64,000 nt of DNA from Oleispirillum sp965228165 (GCA_965228165.1 CBDDHB010000002.1:713301-777300); one strand, 5' to 3'. Counted from the first letter of the stretch, positions 17,432 to 38,921 are shown. Numbers and translations are program-made. The notes: generated from the sequence alone by a model not told the origin.

Positions 17432-17710
17432 TTACTTCCTCTTCGCCTTCTTGTCGGCGGTGTGCCCGTAATAGGTACGGGTCGGAGCGAACTCGCCGAA
17501 CTTATGACCGATCATTTCCTCGGTGACCAGCACCGGGATGAACTTCTGCCCGTTGTGAACCCCGAACGTGAGGCTGACAAACTGCGGCATGATCGTCGAA
17601 CGGCGCGACCACGTCTTGATCACCTCATTGCGGCCGGAAGCGCGAGCGGTTTCCGCCTTCTTCAGGAGGTATCCGTCCACAAACGGACCTTTCCATACGG
17701 AACGAGCCAC
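17432..17710 (-). CDS. rpsS: 30S ribosomal protein uS19
   Basis: The 92-residue product has the MARSVWKGPFVDGYL start, the IKTWSRRSTIMPQF segment and the GHKFGEFAPTRTYYGH C-terminus. It sits in the 30S head with uS13. Confidence 0.98.
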   Translation of the reverse strand: MARSVWKGPFVDGYLLKKAETARASGRNEVIKTWSRRSTIMPQFVSLTFGVHNGQKFIPVLVTEEMIGHKFGEFAPTRTYYGHTADKKAKRK

Positions 17711-17722
17711 AGTCGTTCTCCC

Positions 17723-18550
17723 TTACTTCTTCTTGGCCAAATGACGGCTGCGCATAATCAGCCGATCGGTTTTCTTGTTCGCGCGGGTGCGCTTGCCCTT
17801 GCACGGCTGACCCCACGGCGTCACCGGATGCGCACCGCCGTTGGTGCGGCCACCCAGCGGGTGATCGACCGGGTTCATACAAATGCCGCGCACGTGCGGA
17901 CGACGTCCCAGCCAGCGATTGCGGCCCGCCTTGCCCAGGTTGATGTTCTGGTTGTCCGGGTTGGACACCGCACCCACCGTGGCGAAGCATTCGCCGCGCA
18001 CCAGACGGAGTTCGCCGCTGCTCAACCGCAGCTGCGCGTATCCGCCGTCCTTGCCGATCAGCTGGGCGTAGCAGCCCGCCGAACGCGCCATCTGCCCGCC
18101 GCGGCCGAGCTTCATCTCGACGTTGTGAACGATGGTGCCCACCGGCATGTTCTTCATCGGCATCGCGTTGCCGGGCTTGATGTCGGCCCGCTCGCTCGCC
18201 ACCACCACATCGCCGACCGCCAAACGCTGCGGCGCCAGGATGTAGGAGACCTCGCCGTCCTCATAGCGGATGAACGCGATGAAGGCGGTGCGGTTGGGGT
18301 CGTACTCCAGCCGCTCGACGGTCGCGGGAATATCCAGCTTCCGGCGCTTGAAGTCAACCATGCGATACTTGCGCTTGTGACCGCCGCCACGCCACCACAC
18401 GGTGATGCGGCCGGTGTTGTTGCGCCCGCCCGAGCTGGACAACCCCTCGGTCAGGGTCTTTTCCGGCTTGCCCTTGTACAGTTCGGCGCGATCCACCAGG
18501 ATCAGCGCGCGGGTACCCGGCGTGGTCGGATTGAACGATTTCAATGCCAT
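17723..18550 (-). CDS. rplB: 50S ribosomal protein uL2
   Basis: The 275-residue product begins MALKSFNPTTPGTRALI and contains GRNNTGRITVWWRGGGHKRKYR and the conserved NGGAHPVTPWG loop, whose histidine lies near the peptidyl-transferase centre. Its length is standard. Confidence 0.98.
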   Translation of the reverse strand: MALKSFNPTTPGTRALILVDRAELYKGKPEKTLTEGLSSSGGRNNTGRITVWWRGGGHKRKYRMVDFKRRKLDIPATVERLEYDPNRTAFIAFIRYEDGEVSYILAPQRLAVGDVVVASERADIKPGNAMPMKNMPVGTIVHNVEMKLGRGGQMARSAGCYAQLIGKDGGYAQLRLSSGELRLVRGECFATVGAVSNPDNQNINLGKAGRNRWLGRRPHVRGICMNPVDHPLGGRTNGGAHPVTPWGQPCKGKRTRANKKTDRLIMRSRHLAKKK

Positions 18551-18554
18551 CGTC

Positions 18555-18866
18555 TTACACCCCCGTCGCGACGTCGATGGTCTGGCCTTCGGCCAGGGTG
18601 ACGTACGCCTTCTTCACGTCGCTGCGCTGCCCGGGACGACCCTTGAAGCGCTTCAGCTTGCCCTTCTGGCGGAGCGTGTTCACCGCCGTCACCTTCACCC
18701 CGAAGATGCCTTCGACGGCAGCCGCGACTTCCAGCTTCGTCGCATCCAGCGGAACCCGGAAGGTCACCTGGCCGTGTTCGGACCCGAGCGTCGCCTTTTC
18801 GGTGATCACCGGGGCACGCACGATGTCGTACATGCGCTCCTTGGAAATCTTGATCGCCTTGGTCAT
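18555..18866 (-). CDS. rplW: 50S ribosomal protein uL23
   Basis: The 103-residue product has the APVITEKATLGSE motif and KLKRFKGRPGQRSDVKKAYV. It forms the docking site at the tunnel exit for trigger factor and SRP. Its ATG overlaps the rplD stop in a 4-nt ATGA. The ATG at 18866 is chosen because it gives the family N-terminus. Confidence 0.97.
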   Translation of the reverse strand: MTKAIKISKERMYDIVRAPVITEKATLGSEHGQVTFRVPLDATKLEVAAAVEGIFGVKVTAVNTLRQKGKLKRFKGRPGQRSDVKKAYVTLAEGQTIDVATGV

Positions 18867-19483
18867 TTCAGACGCGCCTCCAGGTGCTCCACGGCGGCCT
18901 TGGTCAGGACCAGGGTGTCGCGGCGGAGAATGTCGTAAACGTTGGCGCCCTGCTGCGGCAGCACATCGATGCCGATGACGTTGCGCGAGGCGAGCGCCAG
19001 ATTGACGTCGACCTCCGGCCCGTCGATGATCAGCGCCGAGGCCCAACCCAGGGACTTCAGCTTCTCGGTGAAGTCCTTGGTCTTGGCCGAACCGAACTTG
19101 GCGTCGTCCAGAACCACCAGCTTGCCCTCGGCGACCTTGGCCGACAGCGCGGTCTTCAGACCCAGCTTGCGGAACTTCTTGGTCAGGTCGTGGGCGTGGT
19201 CGCGCACCACCGGGCCGAAAATCGTCGCGCCGCCGCGGAACTGCGGGCTGCGCAGCGAACCCTGACGGGCATGACCCGTGCCCTTCTGCTTGTAGGGCTT
19301 CTTGGTGGTGCCGGAAATGTCGCCGATTTCCTTGGTCTTGTGAGTCCCGGCGCGACGCTTCGCCAGCTGCCAGTTGACCATGCGGTGCAGAATATCCGGC
19401 CGCACGGCGACACCAAACACGCTCTCGGCGAGTTCGATGGAACCGACGCTTTTCGCGTCGAAATTGATCACATCCCGCTTCAT
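18863..19483 (-). CDS. rplD: 50S ribosomal protein uL4
   Basis: The 206-residue product has the tunnel loop (AKRRAGTHKTKEIGDISGTTKKPYKQKGTG, split by the loop tip) and the QFRGGATIFGPVVRDHA segment. In E. coli uL4 represses the S10 operon; a hairpin ahead of rpsJ here may or may not serve the same purpose. Confidence 0.98.
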   Translation of the reverse strand: MKRDVINFDAKSVGSIELAESVFGVAVRPDILHRMVNWQLAKRRAGTHKTKEIGDISGTTKKPYKQKGTGHARQGSLRSPQFRGGATIFGPVVRDHAHDLTKKFRKLGLKTALSAKVAEGKLVVLDDAKFGSAKTKDFTEKLKSLGWASALIIDGPEVDVNLALASRNVIGIDVLPQQGANVYDILRRDTLVLTKAAVEHLEARLK

Positions 19484-19489
19484 CGCCGC

Positions 19490-20194
19490 TTATTCCTTGC
19501 TCTGTTCGGCGGCAGCCTGCTGCGCCTTGACCGCGCCCGGGAAGGGAACGCCCTCGGGCAGCTTGCGCTTCACCGCGTCGGAGACCAGAACCCAGCCGCC
19601 CTCGGAACCCGGAACCGCGCCCTTGACCAGAATCAGGCCGCGATCGCAGTCGGTGGAGACCACCTGAAGGTTCTGCTGGGTGGCGCGAACGTCGCCCATG
19701 TGACCGGCCATCTTCTTGCCCTTGAACACCTTGCCCGGGTCCTGGCACTGACCGGTGGAGCCGTGCGAGCGGTGCGACACCGACACGCCGTGGGAGGCTT
19801 CGAGGCCACGGAAGTTGTGACGCTTCATGCCGCCGGCGAAGCCCTTGCCGATGGTGGTGCCGGCGACGTCAACGTACTGCCCGGGGATGAAGTGTTCCAC
19901 CGACAGCTCGACGCCGACGTCCAGCAGGCAGTCCTCGGAGACGACGAATTCCGCCACCTTCTTGCGGGGTTCGACCTTGGCCGCCGCGAAGTGTCCGCGC
20001 ATCGCCTTCGACACGTTCTTCACCTTCGCCACGCCGACGCCAAGCTGCACCGCGGTATAGCCGTGGGTATCGACCTTACGCGTCGCCACCACGTGGCAGC
20101 CATCCACCTTCAGAACGGTGACCGGCACATGCCGTCCGTCCTCGGTGAACACGCGGGTCATGCCCATCTTCTGCGCAATCAGACCGGATCGCAT
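19490..20194 (-). CDS. rplC: 50S ribosomal protein uL3
   Basis: The 234-residue product starts MRSGLIAQKMGMTRVF and has the SHRSHGSTGQCQDPGKVFKGKKM loop, whose Gln in GSTGQ is the PrmB methylation position in E. coli. The internal ATG at 20194 matches the family start. The C-terminal Ala/Gln tail (QQAAAEQSKE) is extra. Confidence 0.98.
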   Translation of the reverse strand: MRSGLIAQKMGMTRVFTEDGRHVPVTVLKVDGCHVVATRKVDTHGYTAVQLGVGVAKVKNVSKAMRGHFAAAKVEPRKKVAEFVVSEDCLLDVGVELSVEHFIPGQYVDVAGTTIGKGFAGGMKRHNFRGLEASHGVSVSHRSHGSTGQCQDPGKVFKGKKMAGHMGDVRATQQNLQVVSTDCDRGLILVKGAVPGSEGGWVLVSDAVKRKLPEGVPFPGAVKAQQAAAEQSKE

Positions 20195-20207
20195 GATTCC
20201 CGTTCCT

Positions 20208-20516
20208 TCAGAGCTTGATCTCGACATCGACGCCGGCCGCGAGGTCGAGCTTCATCAGCGCGTCCACGGTCTGCGGAGTCGGATCGACGATATCCAACAG
20301 GCGCTTGTGAGTCCGAATCTCGAACTGTTCGCGCGACTTCTTGTCGATGTGCGGGGAGCGGTTCACGGTGAACTTCTCGACCCGCGTCGGCAGCGGGATC
20401 GGACCCCGCACCTGGGCACCCGTGCGCTTGGCGGTATTGACGATCTCGCGCGTGGACTGGTCCAGCACGCGATGATCGAACGCCTTCAAGCGAATGCGGA
20501 TGTTCTGACCTTCCAT
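20208..20516 (-). CDS. rpsJ: 30S ribosomal protein uS10 (NusE)
   Basis: The 102-residue product is the family's normal length from the second of two adjacent ATGs and reads MEGQNIRIRLKAFDHRVLD onward, with the PLPTRVEKFTVNRSPHIDKKSREQFEIRTHKR core. It also serves as transcription elongation factor NusE with NusB/NusG. It is the first gene of the S10 operon, 81 nt after tuf. Confidence 0.98.
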   Translation of the reverse strand: MEGQNIRIRLKAFDHRVLDQSTREIVNTAKRTGAQVRGPIPLPTRVEKFTVNRSPHIDKKSREQFEIRTHKRLLDIVDPTPQTVDALMKLDLAAGVDVEIKL

Positions 20517-20542
20517 CATGGCTTTCACACCGTTTTTTCGAT

Positions 20543-20583
20543 GGGCGTCCGTGGCGCGAGGATCACCCCCGTCCCGGACGCCC
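20543..20583 (-). promoter_or_regulatory. 9-bp hairpin between tuf and rpsJ
   Basis: GGGCGTCCG (20543-20551) and CGGACGCCC (20575-20583) pair perfectly around a 23-nt loop. On the minus-strand RNA the stem lies just after the tuf stop and about 26 nt before rpsJ. No T tract follows, so it is not a classic terminator. A leader or processing element at the str/S10 boundary is the likeliest reading. Confidence 0.45.
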
Positions 20584-20593
20584 AACCGTTTCC

Positions 20594-21788
<1,195 letters not shown>

Positions 21789-21818
21789 CTTTTCTGCTCC
21801 GTCAAATCGAATGAGTTA

Positions 21819-23897
<2,079 letters not shown>

Positions 23898-23927
23898 TGT
23901 CGTCGATCCTGGTCGTATGTCTCGGGG

Positions 23928-24398
23928 TTACCAGCGGTAGTGCGAAAACGCCTTGTTGGCGTCGGCCATGCGGTGCGTGTCTTCCCGCTTCTTGACCGCG
24001 CCGCCACGGTTGTTGGCGGCGTCCAACAGCTCGCCGGACAGACGATCGACCATCGTCGTCTCGGAGCGCTTGCGGGCGAATTCGATCAGCCAGCGGATGG
24101 CGAGCGCCTGACGGCGATCGGTCCGAACTTCCACCGGAACCTGATAGGTCGCGCCGCCGACGCGGCGAGACCGCACCTCGATCGCCGGCTTCACGTTGGT
24201 CAGCGCCTCGTGAAACACCTTCACGGGATCGCCGCCGACCTTCGCGGAAATACGATCGAGCGCGCCATAAACGATCTGCTCGGCGGTGGCCTTCTTGCCA
24301 TCCTTCATGACGCTATTGATGAACTTAGCCAAAACGAGGTCACCAAACTTGGCGTCCGGCAGTACTTCGCGCTTCTCGGCAGCATGACGACGAGACAT
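23928..24398 (-). CDS. rpsG: 30S ribosomal protein uS7
   Basis: The 156-residue product has MSRRHAAEKREVLPDAKFGD, the ALTNVKPAIEVRSRRVGGATYQVP block (split here) and C-terminal FSHYRW. It nucleates 30S head assembly and lies between rpsL and fusA. Confidence 0.98.
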   Translation of the reverse strand: MSRRHAAEKREVLPDAKFGDLVLAKFINSVMKDGKKATAEQIVYGALDRISAKVGGDPVKVFHEALTNVKPAIEVRSRRVGGATYQVPVEVRTDRRQALAIRWLIEFARKRSETTMVDRLSGELLDAANNRGGAVKKREDTHRMADANKAFSHYRW

Positions 24399-24420
24399 CT
24401 TCCTTGGACCTCTATATCTA

Positions 24421-24792
24421 TTACTTCGGACGCTTCGCGCCGTACTTCGAACGACGCTGCTTGCGATCCTTCACACCCTGGGTATCCAGCGTGCCGCGGA
24501 TGATGTGGTAACGCACACCCGGCAAGTCCTTCACGCGACCGCCACGGATCATCACCACGGAGTGTTCCTGGAGGTTGTGACCTTCACCCGGGATGTAGGT
24601 CGTCACCTCGAAACCATTGGTCAGACGCACACGCGCCACCTTGCGAAGCGCCGAGTTCGGCTTCTTCGGGGTGGTGGTGTACACGCGGGTGCAAACCCCG
24701 CGCTTCTGCGGGCAAGCCTGGAGCGCCGGAACCTTGTTGCGGTTCAGCTGCGGTTCCCGCGGCTTGCGGATCAACTGGTTGATCGTCGGCAT
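24421..24792 (-). CDS. rpsL: 30S ribosomal protein uS12
   Basis: The 123-residue product begins MPTINQLIRKPREP and has TTTPKKPNSALRKVARV and GGRVKDLPGVRYH. The lysines at both classical streptomycin-resistance positions (the KKPNS and RVKD lysines) are wild type, so the ribosome is predicted to be streptomycin-sensitive at this locus. The internal ATG at 24792 fits the family. It is the first gene of the str operon, with a long leader. Confidence 0.98.
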   Translation of the reverse strand: MPTINQLIRKPREPQLNRNKVPALQACPQKRGVCTRVYTTTPKKPNSALRKVARVRLTNGFEVTTYIPGEGHNLQEHSVVMIRGGRVKDLPGVRYHIIRGTLDTQGVKDRKQRRSKYGAKRPK

Positions 24793-25044
24793 TGAGTGTT
24801 CCCTATGCTCATTCACTCGAAACGCGCACCCGGCCTTTCCCCGACTCGCGGACTTGCGAACCAGAGAACAAACCCCCCCCCTTCACCGCCATCCGAAGGG
24901 AGCGCTGAAAGGGAAGACTTGTGACCGAAACGGCCGATTTCCATCAACAATCTTCGGGTTCCGGGTGCCGGGCGCGGGCGGCTTTCCAGGAGAACCTGAG
25001 AGTTCCGCGCGCCCCGCTGTCGGGACCGTCCGAATGAGGCGCGC
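24793..25044 (-). promoter_or_regulatory. approximately 246-nt untranslated leader of the str operon
   Basis: Between the predicted transcription start (near 25038) and rpsL there is no credible gene. The stretch contains a run of nine C on the plus strand (24873-24881; G9 in the RNA) and GC-rich segments that can fold. It could host autoregulation, but no known leader family is recognised. Confidence 0.45.
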
Positions 25045-25073
25045 ACTATACGTAATGGGTGCCCCCCCGTCAA
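25045..25073 (-). promoter_or_regulatory. strong sigma70-type promoter of the str operon
   Basis: On the minus strand TTGACG (25073-25068) and TATAGT (25050-25045) are exactly 17 nt apart; the spacer includes a G7 run overlapping the -35 end. It lies downstream of the rpoC terminator candidates and drives rpsL-rpsG-fusA-tuf and probably the S10/spc genes. Confidence 0.8.
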
Positions 25074-25082
25074 CCGGATAAT

Positions 25083-25147
25083 CGGCGGCTTTTCCGCCCC
25101 CGGAAAACCGCCGAAACGACAACGCCGCCGGGGGTTCCGGCGGCGTT
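25083..25147 (-). terminator. tandem hairpins after rpoC
   Basis: A stem of 11 bp (25121-25131 / 25137-25147) lies 23 nt after the rpoC stop. A second stem with one bulge follows (25083-25096 / 25101-25113). T runs are weak, so termination may need Rho or be partial. The str promoter begins 10 nt further on. Confidence 0.6.
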
Positions 25148-25169
25148 GCGAAAGCGATCGGAGGTCCGC

Positions 25170-29348
<4,179 letters not shown>

Positions 29349-29440
29349 GCCACTGCGCTCCTTGGAATGCGCTTAAACCTTGAAAGAGGAACGACGCCCC
29401 GGGCGACGCATCGCCGCCCGGGACGAAAAGCCGGAGAGTC

Positions 29441-33622
<4,182 letters not shown>

Positions 33623-33744
33623 CGCCGCTCCTTATGCACGTCACCAAATCTGTTACCGGACCGCACCATGCGCCCCGGCATCGTCGCGTCGGCGGACCCC
33701 CGAAGGGGCCGCGCCGGTGATTCCCCGCCCCCGCATCGGGGGTC

Positions 33745-33793
33745 GCTTTCTGTCAAGGGGTCCGGCCCGGCGCCGGGCCACTTGACAGGAAGC
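33745..33793 (-). promoter_or_regulatory. large nested hairpin in the rplL-rpoB intergenic region
   Basis: The outer stem pairs 33745-33757 with 33781-33793 (12 Watson-Crick pairs and one G-U). Inside it, a 16-nt perfect palindrome (33764-33779) can form a second stem. No T tract follows. By position it corresponds to the E. coli rplL-rpoB attenuator and RNase III processing region, which sets the ratio of ribosomal protein to RNA polymerase synthesis. That role is inferred from position. Confidence 0.65.
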
Positions 33794-33872
33794 GCAGACG
33801 GGCCGCCCCGCACGCGCGCCATAAACGCGGTGCAGGACGACCCAGATTCCGCAAGTCAGACGCACGCGCGTC

Positions 33873-34250
33873 TTACTTCAGTTCCACCGTCGCGCCGGCT
33901 TCTTCCAGCTGCTTCTTCAGGGCGGCGGTCTCATCCTTGGAGCAGCCTTCCTTCACAACCTTCGGAGCGCCTTCGACCAGATCCTTGGCTTCCTTCAGGC
34001 CAAGGCCGGTGATCGCGCGGACTTCCTTGATCACGTTGATCTTCTTCTCGCCGGCGACGGCAAGAACCACGTCGAATTCGGTCTGCTCTTCCGCCGGAGC
34101 GGCGGCGGCGGCCGGACCGGCAGCGGCGGCGACGGCCACCGGAGCGGCGGCGGACACGCCCCACTTGTCTTCCAGCATCTTCGAAAGCTCGGCGGCTTCC
34201 ATCACGGTCAGGGCGGACAGCTCTTCGACCAGCTTACCCAAATCGGCCAT
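33873..34250 (-). CDS. rplL: 50S ribosomal protein bL12 (L7/L12)
   Basis: The 125-residue product has the N-terminal dimerisation helix (KLVEELSALTVMEAAELSKML), an Ala-rich hinge (about residues 38-55) and the C-terminal factor-binding domain (INVIKEVRAITGLGLKEAKDLVE). Multiple copies form the ribosomal stalk that recruits GTPase factors. It lies 53 nt after rplJ. Confidence 0.98.
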   Translation of the reverse strand: MADLGKLVEELSALTVMEAAELSKMLEDKWGVSAAAPVAVAAAAGPAAAAAPAEEQTEFDVVLAVAGEKKINVIKEVRAITGLGLKEAKDLVEGAPKVVKEGCSKDETAALKKQLEEAGATVELK

Positions 34251-34303
34251 TCTAGTAACTCCTTGTCAGGCTTGAACTTTTTGATACTCGTTGAAAAACC
34301 GCT

Positions 34304-34822
34304 TTACGCTGCGGCGCCCTGATCGGCATAGGCCTTGAAGACACGCGCCAACTGGCCGGCCGGGGCCTGCGCCACGCCCGCCACCTTGGTGGCCGGAGCC
34401 TGGAGAAGACCCAGAAGCTTGCCGCGCAGTTCGTCGAGGGACGGCATGGTGGCCAGGGCCTTGACCCCGTTCGCATCCAGAACCGTCTTGCCGAGCGAAC
34501 CGCCGACAATCACCAGTTTCTCGTTCTTCTTGGCGAACTCGACGACGGCCTTCGCGGCGGCGACGGGATCGACGGAAGTCGCGATCGCCGTCGGCCCGGT
34601 GAAGAAATCACCGGCGCCTTCGAATTCGGTGCCCGCCAGGGCGAGACGCGTAAGCCGATTCTTCGTCACCTTGAAGTGCGCGCCGGCAGCCCGCATCTGT
34701 CCACGCAGGGTCGTCATTTCCTCGACCGTCAGCCCCTTGTACTGGGTGACGACGACGAGGCTGACCTCGCTGAACAGAGCGTTCAGGGAACGCACCAGTT
34801 CGGATTTTTCCTCTCGGTTCAC
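34304..34822 (-). CDS. rplJ: 50S ribosomal protein uL10
   Basis: The 172-residue product anchors bL12 dimers. It reads VTQYKGLTVEEMTTLR and VTKNRLTRLAL, and its C-terminal helix binds bL12. A GTG start at 34822 is chosen: the product then begins (M)NREEKSELV as in relatives and a GGAG site lies 7 nt upstream. A longer frame upstream to 34918 is leader, not protein. In E. coli uL10-bL12 represses this operon through the leader. Confidence 0.97.
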   Translation of the reverse strand: MNREEKSELVRSLNALFSEVSLVVVTQYKGLTVEEMTTLRGQMRAAGAHFKVTKNRLTRLALAGTEFEGAGDFFTGPTAIATSVDPVAAAKAVVEFAKKNEKLVIVGGSLGKTVLDANGVKALATMPSLDELRGKLLGLLQAPATKVAGVAQAPAGQLARVFKAYADQGAAA

Positions 34823-35142
34823 TTTCGTCTCCGTATGTTGACCCGGTTCCGCCTCGTCGCGGACGCGGCCCCGGATCGGCTTCCCCGCGATCGCGCCCGG
34901 AAACCCGGACGCCCCCACGGGGAACGACGAACCTGCCCTCGAAAGTTCAAGCCTTGCCGGACGCGGAAAACCCGCCCCGGTAGAAACTTGTCACTCCCGT
35001 CTGCGCAGGTGGCACGCCATTAAACCGACCGGATCGTCGGCGCCTGCGGTCTCGGACAGGTACTTAAAAGGGCCCCGGAAAACCGGCTCCCTTTCGCCGG
35101 ACCGCGCGGGGAACCCCCGCGCCGCCCGGAATTCCTTCAGGG
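34823..35142 (-). promoter_or_regulatory. 320-nt rplA-rplJ leader with hairpins
   Basis: No gene is supported here. A stem GCGCGGGG/CCCCGCGC (35104-35111 / 35115-35122) follows the rplA stop. A shorter stem CCGGC/GCCGG (35083-35087 / 35096-35100) is followed on the minus strand by TTTT and could attenuate transcription. The remainder is a candidate uL10 autoregulatory leader, inferred from position; no sequence family was recognised. Confidence 0.45.
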
Positions 35143-35838
<696 letters not shown>

Positions 35839-35842
35839 GAAC

Positions 35843-36271
35843 TTACTCCACCACCTGAAGGCCCATGGAACGGGCGGAACCGCGGACCATTTCCATGGCC
35901 GCCTCGACGGTGTGGCAGTTCAGGTCGGGCATCTTCGCGCTGGCGATTTCGCGGACCTGCGCTTCCGTCACCTTGCCGGCGATCGCCGTGCCCGGGGTCT
36001 GGCTGCACTTCGTCACCCCCGCCGCCTTCTTCAGGAAGAAGCTGATCGGCGGCAGCTTGGTGATGAAGGTGAAGGTACGGTCGGAAAACGCGGTGATCAC
36101 CACCGGAATCGGCATCCCGACTTCCATGTTCTGGGTCTGCGCGTTGAACGCCTTGCAGAACTCCATGATGTTCAGGCCGCGCTGACCCAGCGCCGGGCCA
36201 ATCGGCGGCGACGGATTCGCCTTGCCCGCCGGCACCTGGAGCTTGATGAAGCCCACGATTTTCTTAGCCAT
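35843..36271 (-). CDS. rplK: 50S ribosomal protein uL11
   Basis: The 142-residue product begins MAKKIVGFIKLQVPAGKANP and has the proline-rich PSPPIGPALGQRGLNIMEFC stretch that is the thiopeptide-binding region. It forms the GTPase-associated centre. The ATG at 36271 is chosen over one three codons upstream by family fit. Confidence 0.98.
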   Translation of the reverse strand: MAKKIVGFIKLQVPAGKANPSPPIGPALGQRGLNIMEFCKAFNAQTQNMEVGMPIPVVITAFSDRTFTFITKLPPISFFLKKAAGVTKCSQTPGTAIAGKVTEAQVREIASAKMPDLNCHTVEAAMEMVRGSARSMGLQVVE

Positions 36272-36363
36272 TTCTCTCACTCTCTAAGGGCGACCGGGCC
36301 ATCCCGGAACGCCATTGACAGGACTGCGGTTCGACTTTGGCTTATCGTCTCCCGCAGGTTTTG

Positions 36364-36385
36364 CCGCCCCGGAACCCCGGAGCGG
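36364..36385 (-). promoter_or_regulatory. hairpin between nusG and rplK
   Basis: A 9-bp stem (36364-36372 / 36377-36385, one G-U in the RNA, 4-nt loop) lies 4 nt after the nusG stop. It has no T tract. The 118-nt gap is also where an uL1-binding leader for rplK-rplA would be expected. Confidence 0.4.
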
Positions 36386-36389
36386 GAAC

Positions 36390-36923
36390 TCAACCCACCT
36401 TTTCGACCTGGGCGTATTCCAGCTCCACCGGGGTCGAACGCCCGAAGATCGACACCGCCACCTTGATGCGGCTCTTTTCCTCGTCGACTTCCTCGACCAC
36501 GCCGTTGAAGCTGGTGAACGGCCCGTCGCAAACCCGGACCTGTTCGCCGATTTCGAACACCACCGAGGGCTTCGGACGGTCCACGCCCTCCTGCACCTGG
36601 GTCATGATCCGCTGCGCCTCGGCCTCGGTGATCGGCACCGGCCGCCCGCACCCGCCGAGGAAATCGGTGACCTTGGCGGTATTCTTCACCAGATGCCAGC
36701 TCTCGTCGGTCAACACCATCTTGACCAGGACGTAGCCGGGGAAAAACTTGCGCTCCGCGTTGACCTTGGAGCCACGGCGGATTTCCACCACTTCCTCGGT
36801 CGGCACCAGGATCTCTTCGAACAGGTCGGCCATGCCCTTCTGCGTCGCCTGTTCGCGGATCGACTGCGCGACCTTTTTCTCGAATCCGGAATAGACGTGG
36901 ACGACGTACCAGCGCGCCTGCAT
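36390..36923 (-). CDS. nusG: transcription elongation/antitermination factor NusG
   Basis: The 177-residue product has the NGN domain (RWYVVHVYSGFEKKVAQ, RKFFPGYVLVKM) and the C-terminal KOW domain (GEQVRVCDGPFTSFNGVVEE). It binds the RNAP clamp and links to Rho or to uS10. Its ATG overlaps the secE stop as TGATG, implying translational coupling. Confidence 0.98.
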   Translation of the reverse strand: MQARWYVVHVYSGFEKKVAQSIREQATQKGMADLFEEILVPTEEVVEIRRGSKVNAERKFFPGYVLVKMVLTDESWHLVKNTAKVTDFLGGCGRPVPITEAEAQRIMTQVQEGVDRPKPSVVFEIGEQVRVCDGPFTSFNGVVEEVDEEKSRIKVAVSIFGRSTPVELEYAQVEKVG

Positions 36924-37126
36924 CAGCCTTGCCCCCCAAGCCCAAGAACAGTCTGAATCCCCAGCGAAAACAGCGTATCGACAAGGAACAGGAAAATCGA
37001 CGCGACCACCGCCATGGACATCACCATGACCGTGGACAGCATCGTTTCCTTGCGGGTCGGCCAGGCGATCTTCGCCAACTCCTGCCGCACCTGACGGACA
37101 AACTGACCGGGAGAGGTCTTAGCCAT
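36923..37126 (-). CDS. secE: protein translocase subunit SecE
   Basis: The 67-residue product is the short single-helix SecE. It has the amphipathic VRQELAKIAWPTRKET segment and one membrane helix (about 31-55). The ATG at 37126 is preferred to one three codons upstream. The neighbours tuf, tRNA-Trp and nusG are the classical context. Confidence 0.96.
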   Translation of the reverse strand: MAKTSPGQFVRQVRQELAKIAWPTRKETMLSTVMVMSMAVVASIFLFLVDTLFSLGIQTVLGLGGQG

Positions 37127-37214
37127 GCACCACATCCAAACCTATCTGCCGCGCTGCGGCGCGGATCGCGCCATCGGCGCAAAGCATTTCGTCTTCAAGG
37201 ACTTCGTCGCGGAC

Positions 37215-37290
37215 TGGCAGGGGTGGCAGGGATCGAACCCGCAACCCCCGGTTTTGGAGACCGGTGCTCTACCAGTTGAGCTACACCCCT
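37215..37290 (-). tRNA. tRNA-Trp (anticodon CCA)
   Basis: The 76-nt gene folds as a cloverleaf with acceptor stem AGGGGTG/CACCCCT, discriminator G and an encoded CCA end. The anticodon loop CTCCAAA gives CCA. It lies between tuf and secE and is probably cotranscribed with them. Confidence 0.97.
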
Positions 37291-37380
37291 AACGTCCGCA
37301 TGCAACCGAAGCTATCGGGGGGAAACGCCCCCAACACCAAAGGCGCGAGAGACTATCCCCCCCGCCTTCGGCAATCAAGC

Positions 37381-37412
37381 ACTTTTCCACCGGCTTTCGC
37401 CGGTGGAAAAGT
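37381..37412 (-). promoter_or_regulatory. perfect 14-bp hairpin between tuf copy 2 and tRNA-Trp
   Basis: A perfect stem (37381-37394 / 37399-37412) lies 16 nt after the tuf stop. In the minus-strand RNA its loop is GAAA, a stable GNRA tetraloop. Only a weak T-rich stretch follows. It could protect the tuf mRNA 3' end, guide tRNA processing or act as a partial terminator. Confidence 0.55.
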
Positions 37413-37424
37413 CTTGAGGTTTTG

Positions 37425-38619
<1,195 letters not shown>

Positions 38620-38753
38620 GACGTGAAATCCAATGTTTCCGGTGTTGTTGGATAAAGGCGCGAGAAGGAACCACCCGCCCCGCCCGATGTTCTCCGCCGG
38701 ACGCGCGGCCTTCGCCGCCCATCCGACACCTACCCTTGAAGCGCCTAAAAACT

Positions 38754-38827
38754 TGGAGCGGGTGAAGGGAATCGAACCCTCACAACCAGCTTGGAAGGCT
38801 GGGGCTCTACCATTGAGCTACACCCGC
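38754..38827 (-). tRNA. tRNA-Gly (anticodon TCC)
   Basis: The 74-nt gene has acceptor stem GCGGGTG/CACCCGC, discriminator T and encoded CCA. The anticodon loop CTTCCAA gives TCC, reading GGA/GGG. Confidence 0.97.
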
Positions 38828-38921
38828 ACACTTCCCCCGCTCTTGGGTCCGGCGCCGGAACCTTAACGCCACTCCCACGCACGAGCAAGCGCCCCGGCTT
38901 CCCCACCTTGGCGCCGTAGGA

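Noticed and set aside
24813..25073. 86-codon frame in the str leader
   Set aside because: It begins inside the promoter, has no ribosome-binding site and is Arg/Gly/Pro-rich low-complexity sequence.
33751..33787. TTGACA boxes in the rplL-rpoB gap as an rpoB promoter
   Set aside because: Neither orientation has a -10-like sequence 15-19 nt away; the boxes are arms of the hairpin.
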